From a virus, in the IMG/VR virus record IMGVR_UViG_3300035034_000860, positions 1 to 30,429 of that record: 30,429 nt of DNA; one strand, given 5' to 3'. The notes under the pieces are model-generated. The model saw only the letters and a list, made by a program, of their open reading frames with translations. It searched no databases and was not told the origin of the DNA. The position numbers and the translations under genes are program-made. Shown piece by piece: positions 7,958 to 14,490 of the stretch (position 1 is its first letter; each line of letters opens with the position of its first letter).

Positions 7958-9441
7958 TAGAGTTTTATAATCTCAATTTCATCATCGAGTTTTTGCATTC
8001 TGTCGAGAATTACCTGACAATATTTTTCGTCAAGTTCGAGACCGTAACATTTTCTATCAAGCTGGTGACTAGCGACCATTGTCGAACCTGAACCAAGAAA
8101 GAAGTCAATAACCAACCCGCTATCTGGACAGCTTGATTTAATAACCCTTTCACAAAGAGGGAGTGGTTTTATTGTTAAGTGATTACCTTCATCTCCTTGT
8201 TTTACGTGTGAATTAAATTGCCATACACTATTAAAGTTGTCGTGAATATTATTAAAATAAGCTCTTGTTTTATAGTATTCTTTTTTGATTTCATCGTGCT
8301 CTTTTTTGATTTCATCGTAATCTTTTTTGATTTCATCGTAATCTTTGCCAAAGGCTTTATAATCTTTGCCAAAGGCTTGTAGTTTTCGATAATTTTCTTC
8401 TGTTGGAAAATTCCATTGACTTTTTGTGAAGTAATGTTTGCCCATATGATTCCCGAGTGATGCTTTCCAATTTTTTCTATCACCACACTTCTTCATCTCA
8501 TTGTCTAAATAACTTCTTATTGGTTCAAACCCCTCAAAATAATTGTTATTGTTAAACCCTTGAACCCCCATCATAATAAAAAGACATTTCTCGTCTGCTC
8601 TTGCGTAGCTTCTCCAAGATTCCTCCTTTTGCCCATGAGCACGAGGCTTTACCCACGTTATTAAATTTCTAAACGTTATTTTATTGACTTTTACTAATGG
8701 TTTTAAAATTTCTGAGTAAATGTCCATTAATGGCTCATCATTTCCCCAGCAATACCAACTCCCATTATCTTTCAAATACTCTAGTTGAAGGCTAATCCAA
8801 ATTTTATTGAACTTCAATAAATCACCATAATTTAAACTATCGTTTTCAAAGTTTTTCTTCATCCCGTAAGGGGGGTCGTTATGGGCAAGGTCTGCCAATT
8901 TGCCGTTCATAAGTCTTTCAACGTTTTCTTTTTTTGTTGAGTCTCCACAAAGCAGCCGATGAAGTTCTACGCCGTTTTTTTGAAGAGAGAACAAATCACC
9001 GACCTTTATATCTGTTTCAATTTCATCAGGTTCTTCGTAGTCATCATCTTCTACCGTCTTCGCTTTTTCATCTTGTTTGAAGTCCTCGATCTCAAGCCCC
9101 CAACTTTCAAGGTCAGGTAATTCAAAGTTCAATAATAATAGTTCTCCATCCCAATTTCCACTGGAGACGTTATCTTGAATAATAAAACGCTTCTTTTCTT
9201 CTTCTGTTAAGTTCTCCGCTTTTATCACCCAGTTTTTAGGTATCTTAGACATTCCGAGCCGCTTTATTGCTGTTAGCCGCATATTGCCACCTATGACCAT
9301 ATTATTGCTGTCTATTACAATCGGCCTAAGCTCCATCATCTTTGAAAAGTCTTTTATGGATTGTTTGAGCTTTTCAATTTGTGTTTCGTTTATGGTACGG
9401 GGATTATTCGGATTAAGTTTGAGCTTGTCAACTTCAATCAT
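7957..9441 (-). CDS. ParB-like nuclease domain fused to DNA methyltransferase (N4-C/N6-A)
   Basis: This 494-residue fusion starts with a ParB/sulfiredoxin-like domain at about residues 1-120, including RPIVIDSNNMVIGGNMRLTA. An acidic linker follows (about 127-145), then a class-beta amino-methyltransferase with catalytic DPPYG at 189-193. SAM-binding DFFLGSGST lies C-terminally at 446-454. A coiled heptad insert at about 352-387 (units like DEIKKDY) sits between the two motifs, in the region expected for target recognition. No cognate restriction gene is seen. Such enzymes in phages usually protect DNA from host restriction or mark packaging substrate. It overlaps the upstream small gene by 3 bases. 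Confidence 0.9.
   Translation of the reverse strand: MIEVDKLKLNPNNPRTINETQIEKLKQSIKDFSKMMELRPIVIDSNNMVIGGNMRLTAIKRLGMSKIPKNWVIKAENLTEEEKKRFIIQDNVSSGNWDGELLLLNFELPDLESWGLEIEDFKQDEKAKTVEDDDYEEPDEIETDIKVGDLFSLQKNGVELHRLLCGDSTKKENVERLMNGKLADLAHNDPPYGMKKNFENDSLNYGDLLKFNKIWISLQLEYLKDNGSWYCWGNDEPLMDIYSEILKPLVKVNKITFRNLITWVKPRAHGQKEESWRSYARADEKCLFIMMGVQGFNNNNYFEGFEPIRSYLDNEMKKCGDRKNWKASLGNHMGKHYFTKSQWNFPTEENYRKLQAFGKDYKAFGKDYDEIKKDYDEIKKEHDEIKKEYYKTRAYFNNIHDNFNSVWQFNSHVKQGDEGNHLTIKPLPLCERVIKSSCPDSGLVIDFFLGSGSTMVASHQLDRKCYGLELDEKYCQVILDRMQKLDDEIEIIKL
8281..8385 (-). repeat. Five 21-bp tandem units in the methyltransferase gene
   Basis: Three near-identical units (TTTTTTGATTTCATCGT plus 4 bases) at 8281, 8302 and 8323 are followed by two units of a second type (TTTGCCAAAGGCTT) at 8344 and 8365. 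Each unit is 21 bp and encodes seven residues, so copy-number change keeps frame. The coded product is a charged coiled-coil heptad array. Confidence 0.9.
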
Positions 9442-9599
9442 TTTGCTTCTGCCTTCCTGATTTCGTCAATTATTTCAGACAAATCTAAGACAAGAGAGTT
9501 AATCATCCAGTCTGGGATTGTGTCCTGATTGTCTCTTCTGAATATAATTAATTTTTGTAATTCGTTTTCAAGTGAAACAACAATCTTCAATAAACTCAT
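9438..9599 (-). CDS. Small protein, first gene of the leftward unit
   Basis: This 53-residue reading frame, MSLLKIVVSLENELQKLII at its start and ending RKAEAK, has an ATG preceded by GGAGG at 6 bases. Its TGA overlaps the ATG of the methyltransferase gene (ATGA arrangement), which supports real translation. It is mostly amphipathic helix with a DWMINSLV segment. It is the first gene after the leftward promoter. No family is recognised. Confidence 0.7.
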   Translation of the reverse strand: MSLLKIVVSLENELQKLIIFRRDNQDTIPDWMINSLVLDLSEIIDEIRKAEAK

Positions 9600-9638
9600 A
9601 TAATCCTCCAGTTCTTCGTCTCTTCTTCGAGCAAGACG

Positions 9639-9667
9639 ATGATATAGAATGAGCTAAATTGTGTCAA
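9639..9667 (-). promoter_or_regulatory. Leftward (late unit) sigma70-type promoter
   Basis: On the minus strand a TTGACA (9667-9662) is followed after exactly 17 bases by TATCAT (9644-9639). This gives a -35 identical to consensus and a -10 that matches 4 of 6. The first gene's ATG is about 40 bases downstream. It is the only strong candidate for driving the whole late unit. Confidence 0.75.
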
Positions 9668-9787
9668 TGTTTCAGAGTTGCGAAAATAAATTAAAATAGT
9701 TTAGTCGCTTAAACCCTTGCTGCGAGAGGCTCTTGTCGATTCTTTGCTTTATTTTGCGATTTATTATCATTATTTTGCAGATAGTAC
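9668..9787. promoter_or_regulatory. Control region between divergent promoters, with repeated boxes
   Basis: No gene is visible here. Two direct copies of TTATTTTGC start at 9749 and 9770, 21 bp apart (two helical turns). A similar inverted copy, GCGAAAATAA, lies at 9680-9689. A short dyad GTTTA-6 bp-TAAAC lies at 9699-9714. These could be operators for a phage regulator, such as one of the two HTH proteins encoded in the early unit. That link is inference. Confidence 0.45.
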
Positions 9788-9816
9788 TTGACAGGGAACA
9801 CGGGTTGTTATATAGT
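9788..9816 (+). promoter_or_regulatory. Rightward (early unit) sigma70-type promoter
   Basis: TTGACA at 9788-9793 is followed after 17 bases by TATAGT at 9811-9816. The predicted transcription start is only about 20 bases ahead of the first gene's ATG at 9845, leaving a short leader that contains the AGGAGGAAGG ribosome binding site. It is back to back with the leftward promoter. Confidence 0.8.
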
Positions 9817-9844
9817 TGTTTCAATAGTTACGAGGAGGAAGGAA

Positions 9845-10102
9845 ATGGAAAATGAAAGATACTTAAAAAGTTTGTTGAGAGGAAACTCTCGGCATATCAT
9901 GGATTACGAGAACTATGGACCTCTCGAAGCAGACGACGTTCAAGAAGTCGTCGCTCCGAAAGTCGAATGTATAACGGTAACAAATTCAAAGGGGAGAAAA
10001 TTTAGGTTTCTTTCTCTTGAAATAGCTGAAAAGACATTTGAAGAGTGTGGATTTGTAATTGCAAAAGTGAACGGCGTTCCGTTCAATAAGGAGAAAAGAT
10101 GA
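9845..10102 (+). CDS. Hypothetical protein, first early gene
   Basis: The 85-residue protein starts at MENERYLKSLLRGN. This start is chosen because AGGAGGAAGG lies directly upstream and because an earlier ATG-like start would lie inside the promoter. The N-terminus is charged and helical. A beta-rich middle contains ECITVTNSKGRKFRFLSLE, and the C-terminus contains ECGFVIAKVNGVPF. No family is recognised. Its first place behind a strong promoter suggests an early host-takeover or regulatory role, but nothing in the sequence proves it. It overlaps the next gene by 4 bases. Confidence 0.75.
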   Translation: MENERYLKSLLRGNSRHIMDYENYGPLEADDVQEVVAPKVECITVTNSKGRKFRFLSLEIAEKTFEECGFVIAKVNGVPFNKEKR

Positions 10103-10281
10103 GAATTAGGGTAATTGTTGGAAATTCTAAGAGAGACTTTGCCTCTCTGAGAAAGGCAAAAAAAATTGGCATGCTGAAGGAAAGAACCAGACTCAAGGAC
10201 GGCCATTATGCTGTAGTTGAGGACGGGGAGACTGTAGTCGTTTTTGACTACAGTAGAGAAGAAGAAGAAGAAGACTATTAA
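10099..10281 (+). CDS. Hypothetical small basic-then-acidic protein
   Basis: The 60-residue protein overlaps the stop of the previous gene (ATGA) with AAGGAG upstream. It starts MRIRVIVGNSKRDFASLRKAKK, is basic in the first half, and ends in a run of five glutamates followed by DY. The middle (GHYAVVEDGETVVVFDYS) looks like a small beta hairpin domain. No family is recognised. Confidence 0.7.
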   Translation: MRIRVIVGNSKRDFASLRKAKKIGMLKERTRLKDGHYAVVEDGETVVVFDYSREEEEEDY

Positions 10282-10311
10282 CCAGCAGACCTGAGCACGT
10301 CTATAAACTGC

Positions 10312-10339
10312 TTAATTATGGCGAATTTGCCACAATTAA
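10312..10339. promoter_or_regulatory. Imperfect 28-bp palindrome between early genes
   Basis: The arms TTAATTATGGCGAA and TTTGCCACAATTAA are complementary except for one G-U-compatible and one A-C position. There is no T-tract, so it is not a standard terminator. It could be an operator or an mRNA processing hairpin. Confidence 0.45.
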
Positions 10340-10354
10340 AACAAAAAGGGGGAA

Positions 10355-10420
10355 ATGATGAGAGAAGAAGAGAAGAGAATTAGGAAAGAGATAAAAGGAG
10401 ATGAATATGACCTTGATTAG
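10355..10420 (+). CDS. Possible 21-residue peptide/leader
   Basis: ATGATG follows AAGGGGGAA at good distance and opens a 21-codon frame (MMREEEKRIRKEIKGDEYDL, ending D) that overlaps the start of the next gene. The frame covers that gene's ribosome binding site. It may be a translated leader that couples expression of the next gene, or a chance frame. Confidence 0.35.
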   Translation: MMREEEKRIRKEIKGDEYDLD

Positions 10421-10682
10421 GATTACAAAGTTAACGCACGATTATAAGTCGTGCGTTGAGATTACAAAATCTTTACAAATGAAAGGGATTCACGCTGAAC
10501 TAAGAAAAATTATGATTCAACGACCTTGGAGAACCTATACGAAATATTTTGTTGTCCGTGATGTATGCGGGCTGCAAATGACAAAAGAACCTGGTTGGGA
10601 TTTTCTCGATGCCAGGGAAAATGAAAGCGAGGTAATGGACTTAAATATAAAAGTAAAAACTCGCAAAAGAAGAATTAAGTGA
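10407..10682 (+). CDS. Hypothetical protein
   Basis: The 91-residue protein is taken to start at ATG 10407 (MTLIRITKLTHDYKSC). The AAAGGAG site is 6 bases before it, while it directly abuts the other ATG at 10401. It contains a helical segment VEITKSLQMKGIHAELRK, then RTYTKYFVVRDVCGLQM, and a basic C-terminus (KVKTRKRRIK). No family is recognised. A strong hairpin follows directly after its stop. Confidence 0.7.
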   Translation: MTLIRITKLTHDYKSCVEITKSLQMKGIHAELRKIMIQRPWRTYTKYFVVRDVCGLQMTKEPGWDFLDARENESEVMDLNIKVKTRKRRIK

Positions 10683-10739
10683 GCAAATCGTTGTAAAGGC
10701 AAGTCTGACGTTGTGTTAGGCTTGCCTTTGCTTTTGCTC
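10681..10739 (+). terminator. Nested hairpin (terminator or attenuator) after the first early genes
   Basis: A 15-bp stem AAAGGCAAGTCTGAC (10695-10709) and GTTAGGCTTGCCTTT (10715-10729) has a 5-base loop and two wobble pairs. It is enclosed by an outer stem GAGCAAA (10681) and TTTGCTC (10733), then T-rich sequence. It could end or attenuate early transcription before the replication genes, or process the mRNA. Confidence 0.65.
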
Positions 10740-10816
10740 ATTATTGTTTTGTTTGTTGACCGGCAAAGGGATTTTGAGCTGAATGTAGCTATTAGTTTCA
10801 AGGAGGAAAGAAGGAA

Positions 10817-11014
10817 ATGGAAAAGAAAAACGATAAGATAGTAATGGGACAACTTTTGACCGTCAAAGATGTTGCGGTTATGATGGGGATTAGCTGCGGA
10901 CAGATATATGCTTTAGTCCGAGCTAAGCAGTTGCCAGCTGTAAAGATTGGTTCTTTGGTAAGATTTGACCGAAACGTATTGACAGAGTGGATTAAAGCAA
11001 ACTCGGGGGAATAA
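10817..11014 (+). CDS. Helix-turn-helix DNA-binding protein (excisionase/MerR-like, HTH_17)
   Basis: The 65-residue protein is almost entirely a winged-helix HTH_17 domain. LLTVKDVAVMMGISCGQIYA is the HTH, followed by LVRAKQLPAVKIGSLVRF (wing) and an ending D-x-x-x-LTEWIKANS. Such domains act as excisionases, but there is no integrase here, so a transcription or replication regulator is more likely. The start has AGGAGGAAAGAAGGAA directly upstream. Its stop overlaps the start of the initiator gene, so the two are coupled. It could bind the iterons in that gene or the control region at 9668-9787. Confidence 0.85.
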   Translation: MEKKNDKIVMGQLLTVKDVAVMMGISCGQIYALVRAKQLPAVKIGSLVRFDRNVLTEWIKANSGE

Positions 11015-11847
11015 TGGCAAACGGCAAGAGTTGCTTATATTTCCCTCACGACTATTCAGCAAGAAACGACCCAAAAATCCAGAGAATGAAATCAAAGATT
11101 GGATTAGTTTCTTACGCTATTTATTGGGAAATAGTTGAGTGTTTGTATGAAAATAATAATAACCTACCCACAGACTATGAACAACTTGCATATACAATAA
11201 GAGCAGAAGTAGCAGCAGTAACAGCAGTAATAGAGGACTTCAATTTGTTCACGATAGACGAAGAAGCTGGAACTTTTAGCAGCAACTCTGTTGCAAGGAG
11301 ACTTAGTATAAGGGAGGAGAGGTCAACTAAAGCCAAGAAATCTATTCTGGCAAGATGGGATAAAACGAAATACGAACGTAATACGAACGTAATACGACCG
11401 AATAACGAACGTAATACGAATGTAATACGAACGAAATACGAACGTAATACTATAAAAGAAAAGGAAAGAAAAGAAAAGGAAAGAAAAGAAAAGGAAATCT
11501 ATAAAGAAAAAGAAGCGAGCAACGGAAAAGTTGTTGCTCGCCCATGTGATGAAAACTTAATAAATTATCTTAATGAGATTTCAGGTAAGAACTACAAGTT
11601 AACATCATTGATAAAAACTTCAATAAAATCTCGGATAGATGAAGGATTTACAATCGAGCAAATGAGAGAAGCATGTAAACGACAAGTCAATAACTGCAAG
11701 GGAGACGCCAAAACTGAGACATATATGCACCCATCAACGATTTTTAGGAATGCAACAAATCTTGATAGGTGCTTGAACTTACCTATCGGTAAAAACAAAA
11801 CTGGAAGCTTAGACATCGCAGAAGACGACCCGCTTTTTGATCTGTAG
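11014..11847 (+). CDS. Replication initiator/replisome organiser (Lin1244/DnaD-like)
   Basis: The 277-residue protein has three parts. Residues about 1-100 (YFPHDYSARNDPKIQRMKSK, SYAIYWEIVECLYE) match the Lin1244/Lin1753-like N-terminal domain of phage replication proteins. Residues about 115-170 are a low-complexity K/E/R/N linker. Residues about 172-262 (LINYLNEISGKNYKLT, then EGFTIEQMREACKRQV, then MHPSTIFR) match the conserved C-terminal domain found next to DnaD-like proteins. The linker DNA carries seven 11-bp iterons, as in lambda O where the origin lies within the initiator gene. The downstream gene encodes the helicase loader. It overlaps the HTH gene by 1 base. Confidence 0.85.
   Translation: MANGKSCLYFPHDYSARNDPKIQRMKSKIGLVSYAIYWEIVECLYENNNNLPTDYEQLAYTIRAEVAAVTAVIEDFNLFTIDEEAGTFSSNSVARRLSIREERSTKAKKSILARWDKTKYERNTNVIRPNNERNTNVIRTKYERNTIKEKERKEKERKEKEIYKEKEASNGKVVARPCDENLINYLNEISGKNYKLTSLIKTSIKSRIDEGFTIEQMREACKRQVNNCKGDAKTETYMHPSTIFRNATNLDRCLNLPIGKNKTGSLDIAEDDPLFDL
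11370..11446. repeat. Seven 11-bp iterons, candidate replication origin
   Basis: Copies of ATACGAACGTA begin at 11370, 11381, 11392, 11402, 11414, 11425 and 11436; the third, fourth and fifth are variants and the fourth has an extra A. The period of 11 bp places each copy on the same face of the helix. They lie in the linker-coding part of the initiator gene. Confidence 0.8.
11451..11514 (+). other. A-rich polypurine tract next to the iterons
   Basis: From about 11454 to 11498 the plus strand is purine only, built of repeated AAAAGGAAAGAA-type units, flanked by TATAAAAG and TCTATAAAG. AT-rich, strand-asymmetric DNA beside iterons is typical of a DNA unwinding element. It codes for a lysine/glutamate linker. 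Confidence 0.6.
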
Positions 11848-11856
11848 GAGGAGAAA

Positions 11857-12513
11857 ATGAAAAAAGATAAGATTAATTACAGCGAATACCTTGAGAAGGT
11901 AAGAGCGAGAGAAACGGAGACGACAGAGTGGGAGCAGTCTAAACAATCAACGTTAATTTTTCCTGATTATTACATCAAGTCTAATTTGAAGATTCTTGAT
12001 GCTGTTCAGGAGCTGTTGAACAACGAAGAGGAAACGTCAAAGTCAATTATCTTAGCTGGTTCGGTCGGTTCAGGCAAAACAGAATTAGCGAGGATAATAG
12101 CAGCATCTGTAATCCCTGCAAGATTTCGAACAGATAAAAATTATCGTTGGTGTAATACGTTTGAGCTATGGAACGAGGTTAAAAAGATGTACGGTTCAAA
12201 TTTCGTCGATAAAGGGGAAGCAGTAAGCAAATTAATGGAGATAACGCAGTTTTATATCCTTGATGACATCGGGGCAGAGGACGAGACGCCAGCCTCTAAA
12301 AGTTTCGTTGAGCAGATGATTTTAACAGCTCATAAAAAGTTCGAACAAAACAGATTGAAACTATTGATTATCACGACAAATCTTGGAATATCTGACATTG
12401 AAAAGCGATATTCAGAACGTGTAAGGTCGAGAATTGATGAGATGAGCTATTACTTCTCATTGAGAAAACAAGACTATCGCAAAATGAAGCGACGTGGTGT
12501 AGTAGAAAAATAA
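11857..12513 (+). CDS. DnaC-like helicase loader (AAA+ ATPase)
   Basis: The 218-residue protein has Walker A GSVGSGKT at residues 68-75, Walker B FYILDDIGAE around 132-141, and sensor-1 IITTN at 171-175. An arginine-rich C-terminal segment RYSERVRSRID fits box VII/arginine finger. The size and place directly after an initiator gene match DnaC/DnaI-type loaders that deliver the host replicative helicase to the phage origin. The start has AGGAGG 7 bases upstream, 9 bases after the initiator stop. Confidence 0.92.
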   Translation: MKKDKINYSEYLEKVRARETETTEWEQSKQSTLIFPDYYIKSNLKILDAVQELLNNEEETSKSIILAGSVGSGKTELARIIAASVIPARFRTDKNYRWCNTFELWNEVKKMYGSNFVDKGEAVSKLMEITQFYILDDIGAEDETPASKSFVEQMILTAHKKFEQNRLKLLIITTNLGISDIEKRYSERVRSRIDEMSYYFSLRKQDYRKMKRRGVVEK

Positions 12514-12527
12514 TGCAAGTATAATTT

Positions 12528-12549
12528 CTTGACTAATTTCTCAGTCAAG
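12528..12549 (+). promoter_or_regulatory. Inverted repeat in the dnaC-SMC gap
   Basis: CTTGACT and AGTCAAG form a perfect 7-bp stem with an 8-base loop in the only sizeable gap (69 bases) of this part of the early unit. There is no T-tract. It may be an mRNA processing/stability hairpin or an operator; TTGACT within it has no clear -10 at the right distance. Confidence 0.35.
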
Positions 12550-12582
12550 GCAAAGCTAAGTTAATATTTATGGGAGGATTAA

Positions 12583-14481
12583 ATGACGGTAGAAAGGATT
12601 AGGATTAATAATTTTCGTTCAATTAAAGAATTGGACGTTAAGCTAACGCCTGGAATAAATCTTTTTTCAGGTGAAAATGGAACGGGTAAAACATCGTTGT
12701 TATCTGCGGTCACGTGGTGCTTATACGATGTTATGTCAGACGGACTGACAGGTTCACCCAAAACTGTTGACAGTGACAGCGTTTCTGTCGGTGCAGATGT
12801 AGAAGTTGAAATCTGGATTGACGGGATAAGTTACCGCAGGCTTTTCAAAGAAGTCTACACAAAAAAAAGGGGAACTTCAGACAGTAAGTTAACAGGGCAT
12901 ACAAGCGAATATTATGTCGCTAAAGAGATTGTTGGTTTCACCGATTGGAAAGACAAAATCACAAACACAATAGCAGAACAAGAGATGTTCTTTGTCCTGG
13001 CGATTCCTTCGTTTTTCTCTTCAACACTAAATTGGCAAGAACGGAGAAAGTACCTAATGAGACTTGTTGATAAGCCTGATGCTCAAAAAATTGTAGATAG
13101 TAACGATTCGCTAATTTGGATAAAACAAGAATGTGTCCAAAAGATAGATTCACTCGATGCAGTTGGTCAAAATCAATTCATCGAAGCAGAAATTAAACGT
13201 CTTTCAGTAATCCTGGCAAAGGTTAACACCGAGATAAAAGCGTTGCCGCTTGCGATTACGGAGGTTATCCACTCGCTTTCTGGAATTGACAAGGAAGCTG
13301 TTGCCTCTGCAAAAACAGAAGCAGAGCGGCTAACGATTGAAATTGAGACGATGCTATCAGAAAAGGCAGACGATACAATCGAGAAGACAAAAAAGCAAGC
13401 TGAAGAGCTTATCACGGAATCTAAAAAGAAGCTAAGACAAGGTCAAGAACTCGTCTATGAGTTCAAGCAAAAAGTTGAGCGATATAAAGACAATGTCGTG
13501 ACTCCAACAGCAACAAGAATCAACAATCTTGAAATTGAGCTTAAAAAAGTAGAGTTTAAGATTACAGACAAAACCGCCAGGGCACTGTCAGAACGTGGCA
13601 AATACAAAGAGATTTACAGCGAATTAATCGCTTATAATCCGTCAAACGTATGCCCCACGTGTAACCAGCAGCTACCCGAAGAAATGATTGAAGAGGCTAA
13701 AGAACGGTATGTAGCAGAAAAAAGAGAGCAGCTAAGCGATGTCAACAAATTTGGGCTAAGTCTTAAAACTGACCTCGAGGAGTTACAAGCGACAAAAGAG
13801 ACCATTTTAACAGACATTGAAATATTAAAGGGAGAACAAGAGGTTATAATGAAAGCCCTTAAAACGATGTCAATTAACCCTCTTAATAGCCCTGAAGTGG
13901 TTAAGCTTAACATTGAAGCTGAAGAGCTTGGGCTAAAGTCAGAAGCTTTGCTTGAAAATATTAAAGGCAAGGAACAAGAAACGTTTAAAAAGGATAAAAT
14001 CGATTCGCTAAAAGCACAACGCAAAGCTTTCGAACAAGTAGTTTTCCAATCTGAAAATGATATTAAAGCTCAAAAAAGAATTACTGAGCTAAAGTACAAC
14101 TTAGAAAAACTTGAAGAACAGTATCAAAATAACGAAAAGGAGAAGTTCTTAGTTGAAGAATTTGGCAAAGAACGAGTCAAGCGGTATGAACTTGAAATCA
14201 ATAATAAATTCAAAATTGCAAGCTTCAAGTTATTTGAACTGCAAATCAACGGCGGGATTAAAGATATTTGCACGGTTCTTTATAACGGTTCAGATAATCC
14301 AAGTACAGGAGAAAGATTGTTAATTGACATCGACATTTCAGAAACTCTTTGCGAGAGCTACAACGTAAAAATGCCGCTATTAATAGATAACATCAATAAC
14401 CTGACAATTCCGTTTGACACAATTAGACAAGTAATTTCTACTGAAGTTAATAGAGACTTTAACAAGTTAACAAAAATTTAG
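12583..14481 (+). CDS. SMC/Rad50-like ATPase with zinc hook
   Basis: The 632-residue protein begins with the RecF/SMC pattern RIRINNFRSIKELDVKL and Walker A GENGTGKT at residues 30-37. Long coiled coils flank a zinc-hook CPTC at 357-360. A signature-like STGERLLID lies at about 574-582 and Walker B MPLLIDN at 597-603. The usual glutamate after the Walker B aspartate is replaced by N603. This is the layout of SbcC/Rad50 and T4 gp46 or T5 D13. The neighbours RecT and an MBL-fold nuclease suggest a role in recombination-linked replication or end processing. No SbcD/Mre11-type nuclease is present. Confidence 0.9.
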   Translation: MTVERIRINNFRSIKELDVKLTPGINLFSGENGTGKTSLLSAVTWCLYDVMSDGLTGSPKTVDSDSVSVGADVEVEIWIDGISYRRLFKEVYTKKRGTSDSKLTGHTSEYYVAKEIVGFTDWKDKITNTIAEQEMFFVLAIPSFFSSTLNWQERRKYLMRLVDKPDAQKIVDSNDSLIWIKQECVQKIDSLDAVGQNQFIEAEIKRLSVILAKVNTEIKALPLAITEVIHSLSGIDKEAVASAKTEAERLTIEIETMLSEKADDTIEKTKKQAEELITESKKKLRQGQELVYEFKQKVERYKDNVVTPTATRINNLEIELKKVEFKITDKTARALSERGKYKEIYSELIAYNPSNVCPTCNQQLPEEMIEEAKERYVAEKREQLSDVNKFGLSLKTDLEELQATKETILTDIEILKGEQEVIMKALKTMSINPLNSPEVVKLNIEAEELGLKSEALLENIKGKEQETFKKDKIDSLKAQRKAFEQVVFQSENDIKAQKRITELKYNLEKLEEQYQNNEKEKFLVEEFGKERVKRYELEINNKFKIASFKLFELQINGGIKDICTVLYNGSDNPSTGERLLIDIDISETLCESYNVKMPLLIDNINNLTIPFDTIRQVISTEVNRDFNKLTKI

Positions 14482-14490
14482 GAGGAGAGA

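Noticed and set aside
8202-8486. Minus-strand alternative frame over the methyltransferase repeat region
   Set aside because: It is kept open by the 21-bp repeats only, in a different frame from the catalytic protein, with low-complexity K/S/M-rich product.
10817-11014. Excisionase as evidence of a temperate phage
   Set aside because: No integrase, attachment site or CI-like repressor is seen anywhere in the closed genome.
11370-11446. Iterons as a CRISPR array or simple amino-acid repeat
   Set aside because: There are no unique spacers, and the 11-bp unit is not a multiple of three, so neither CRISPR nor protein-level repetition explains it.
12520-12525. TATAAT as the -10 of an internal promoter before the SMC-like gene
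   Set aside because: No acceptable -35 lies 16-18 bases upstream.
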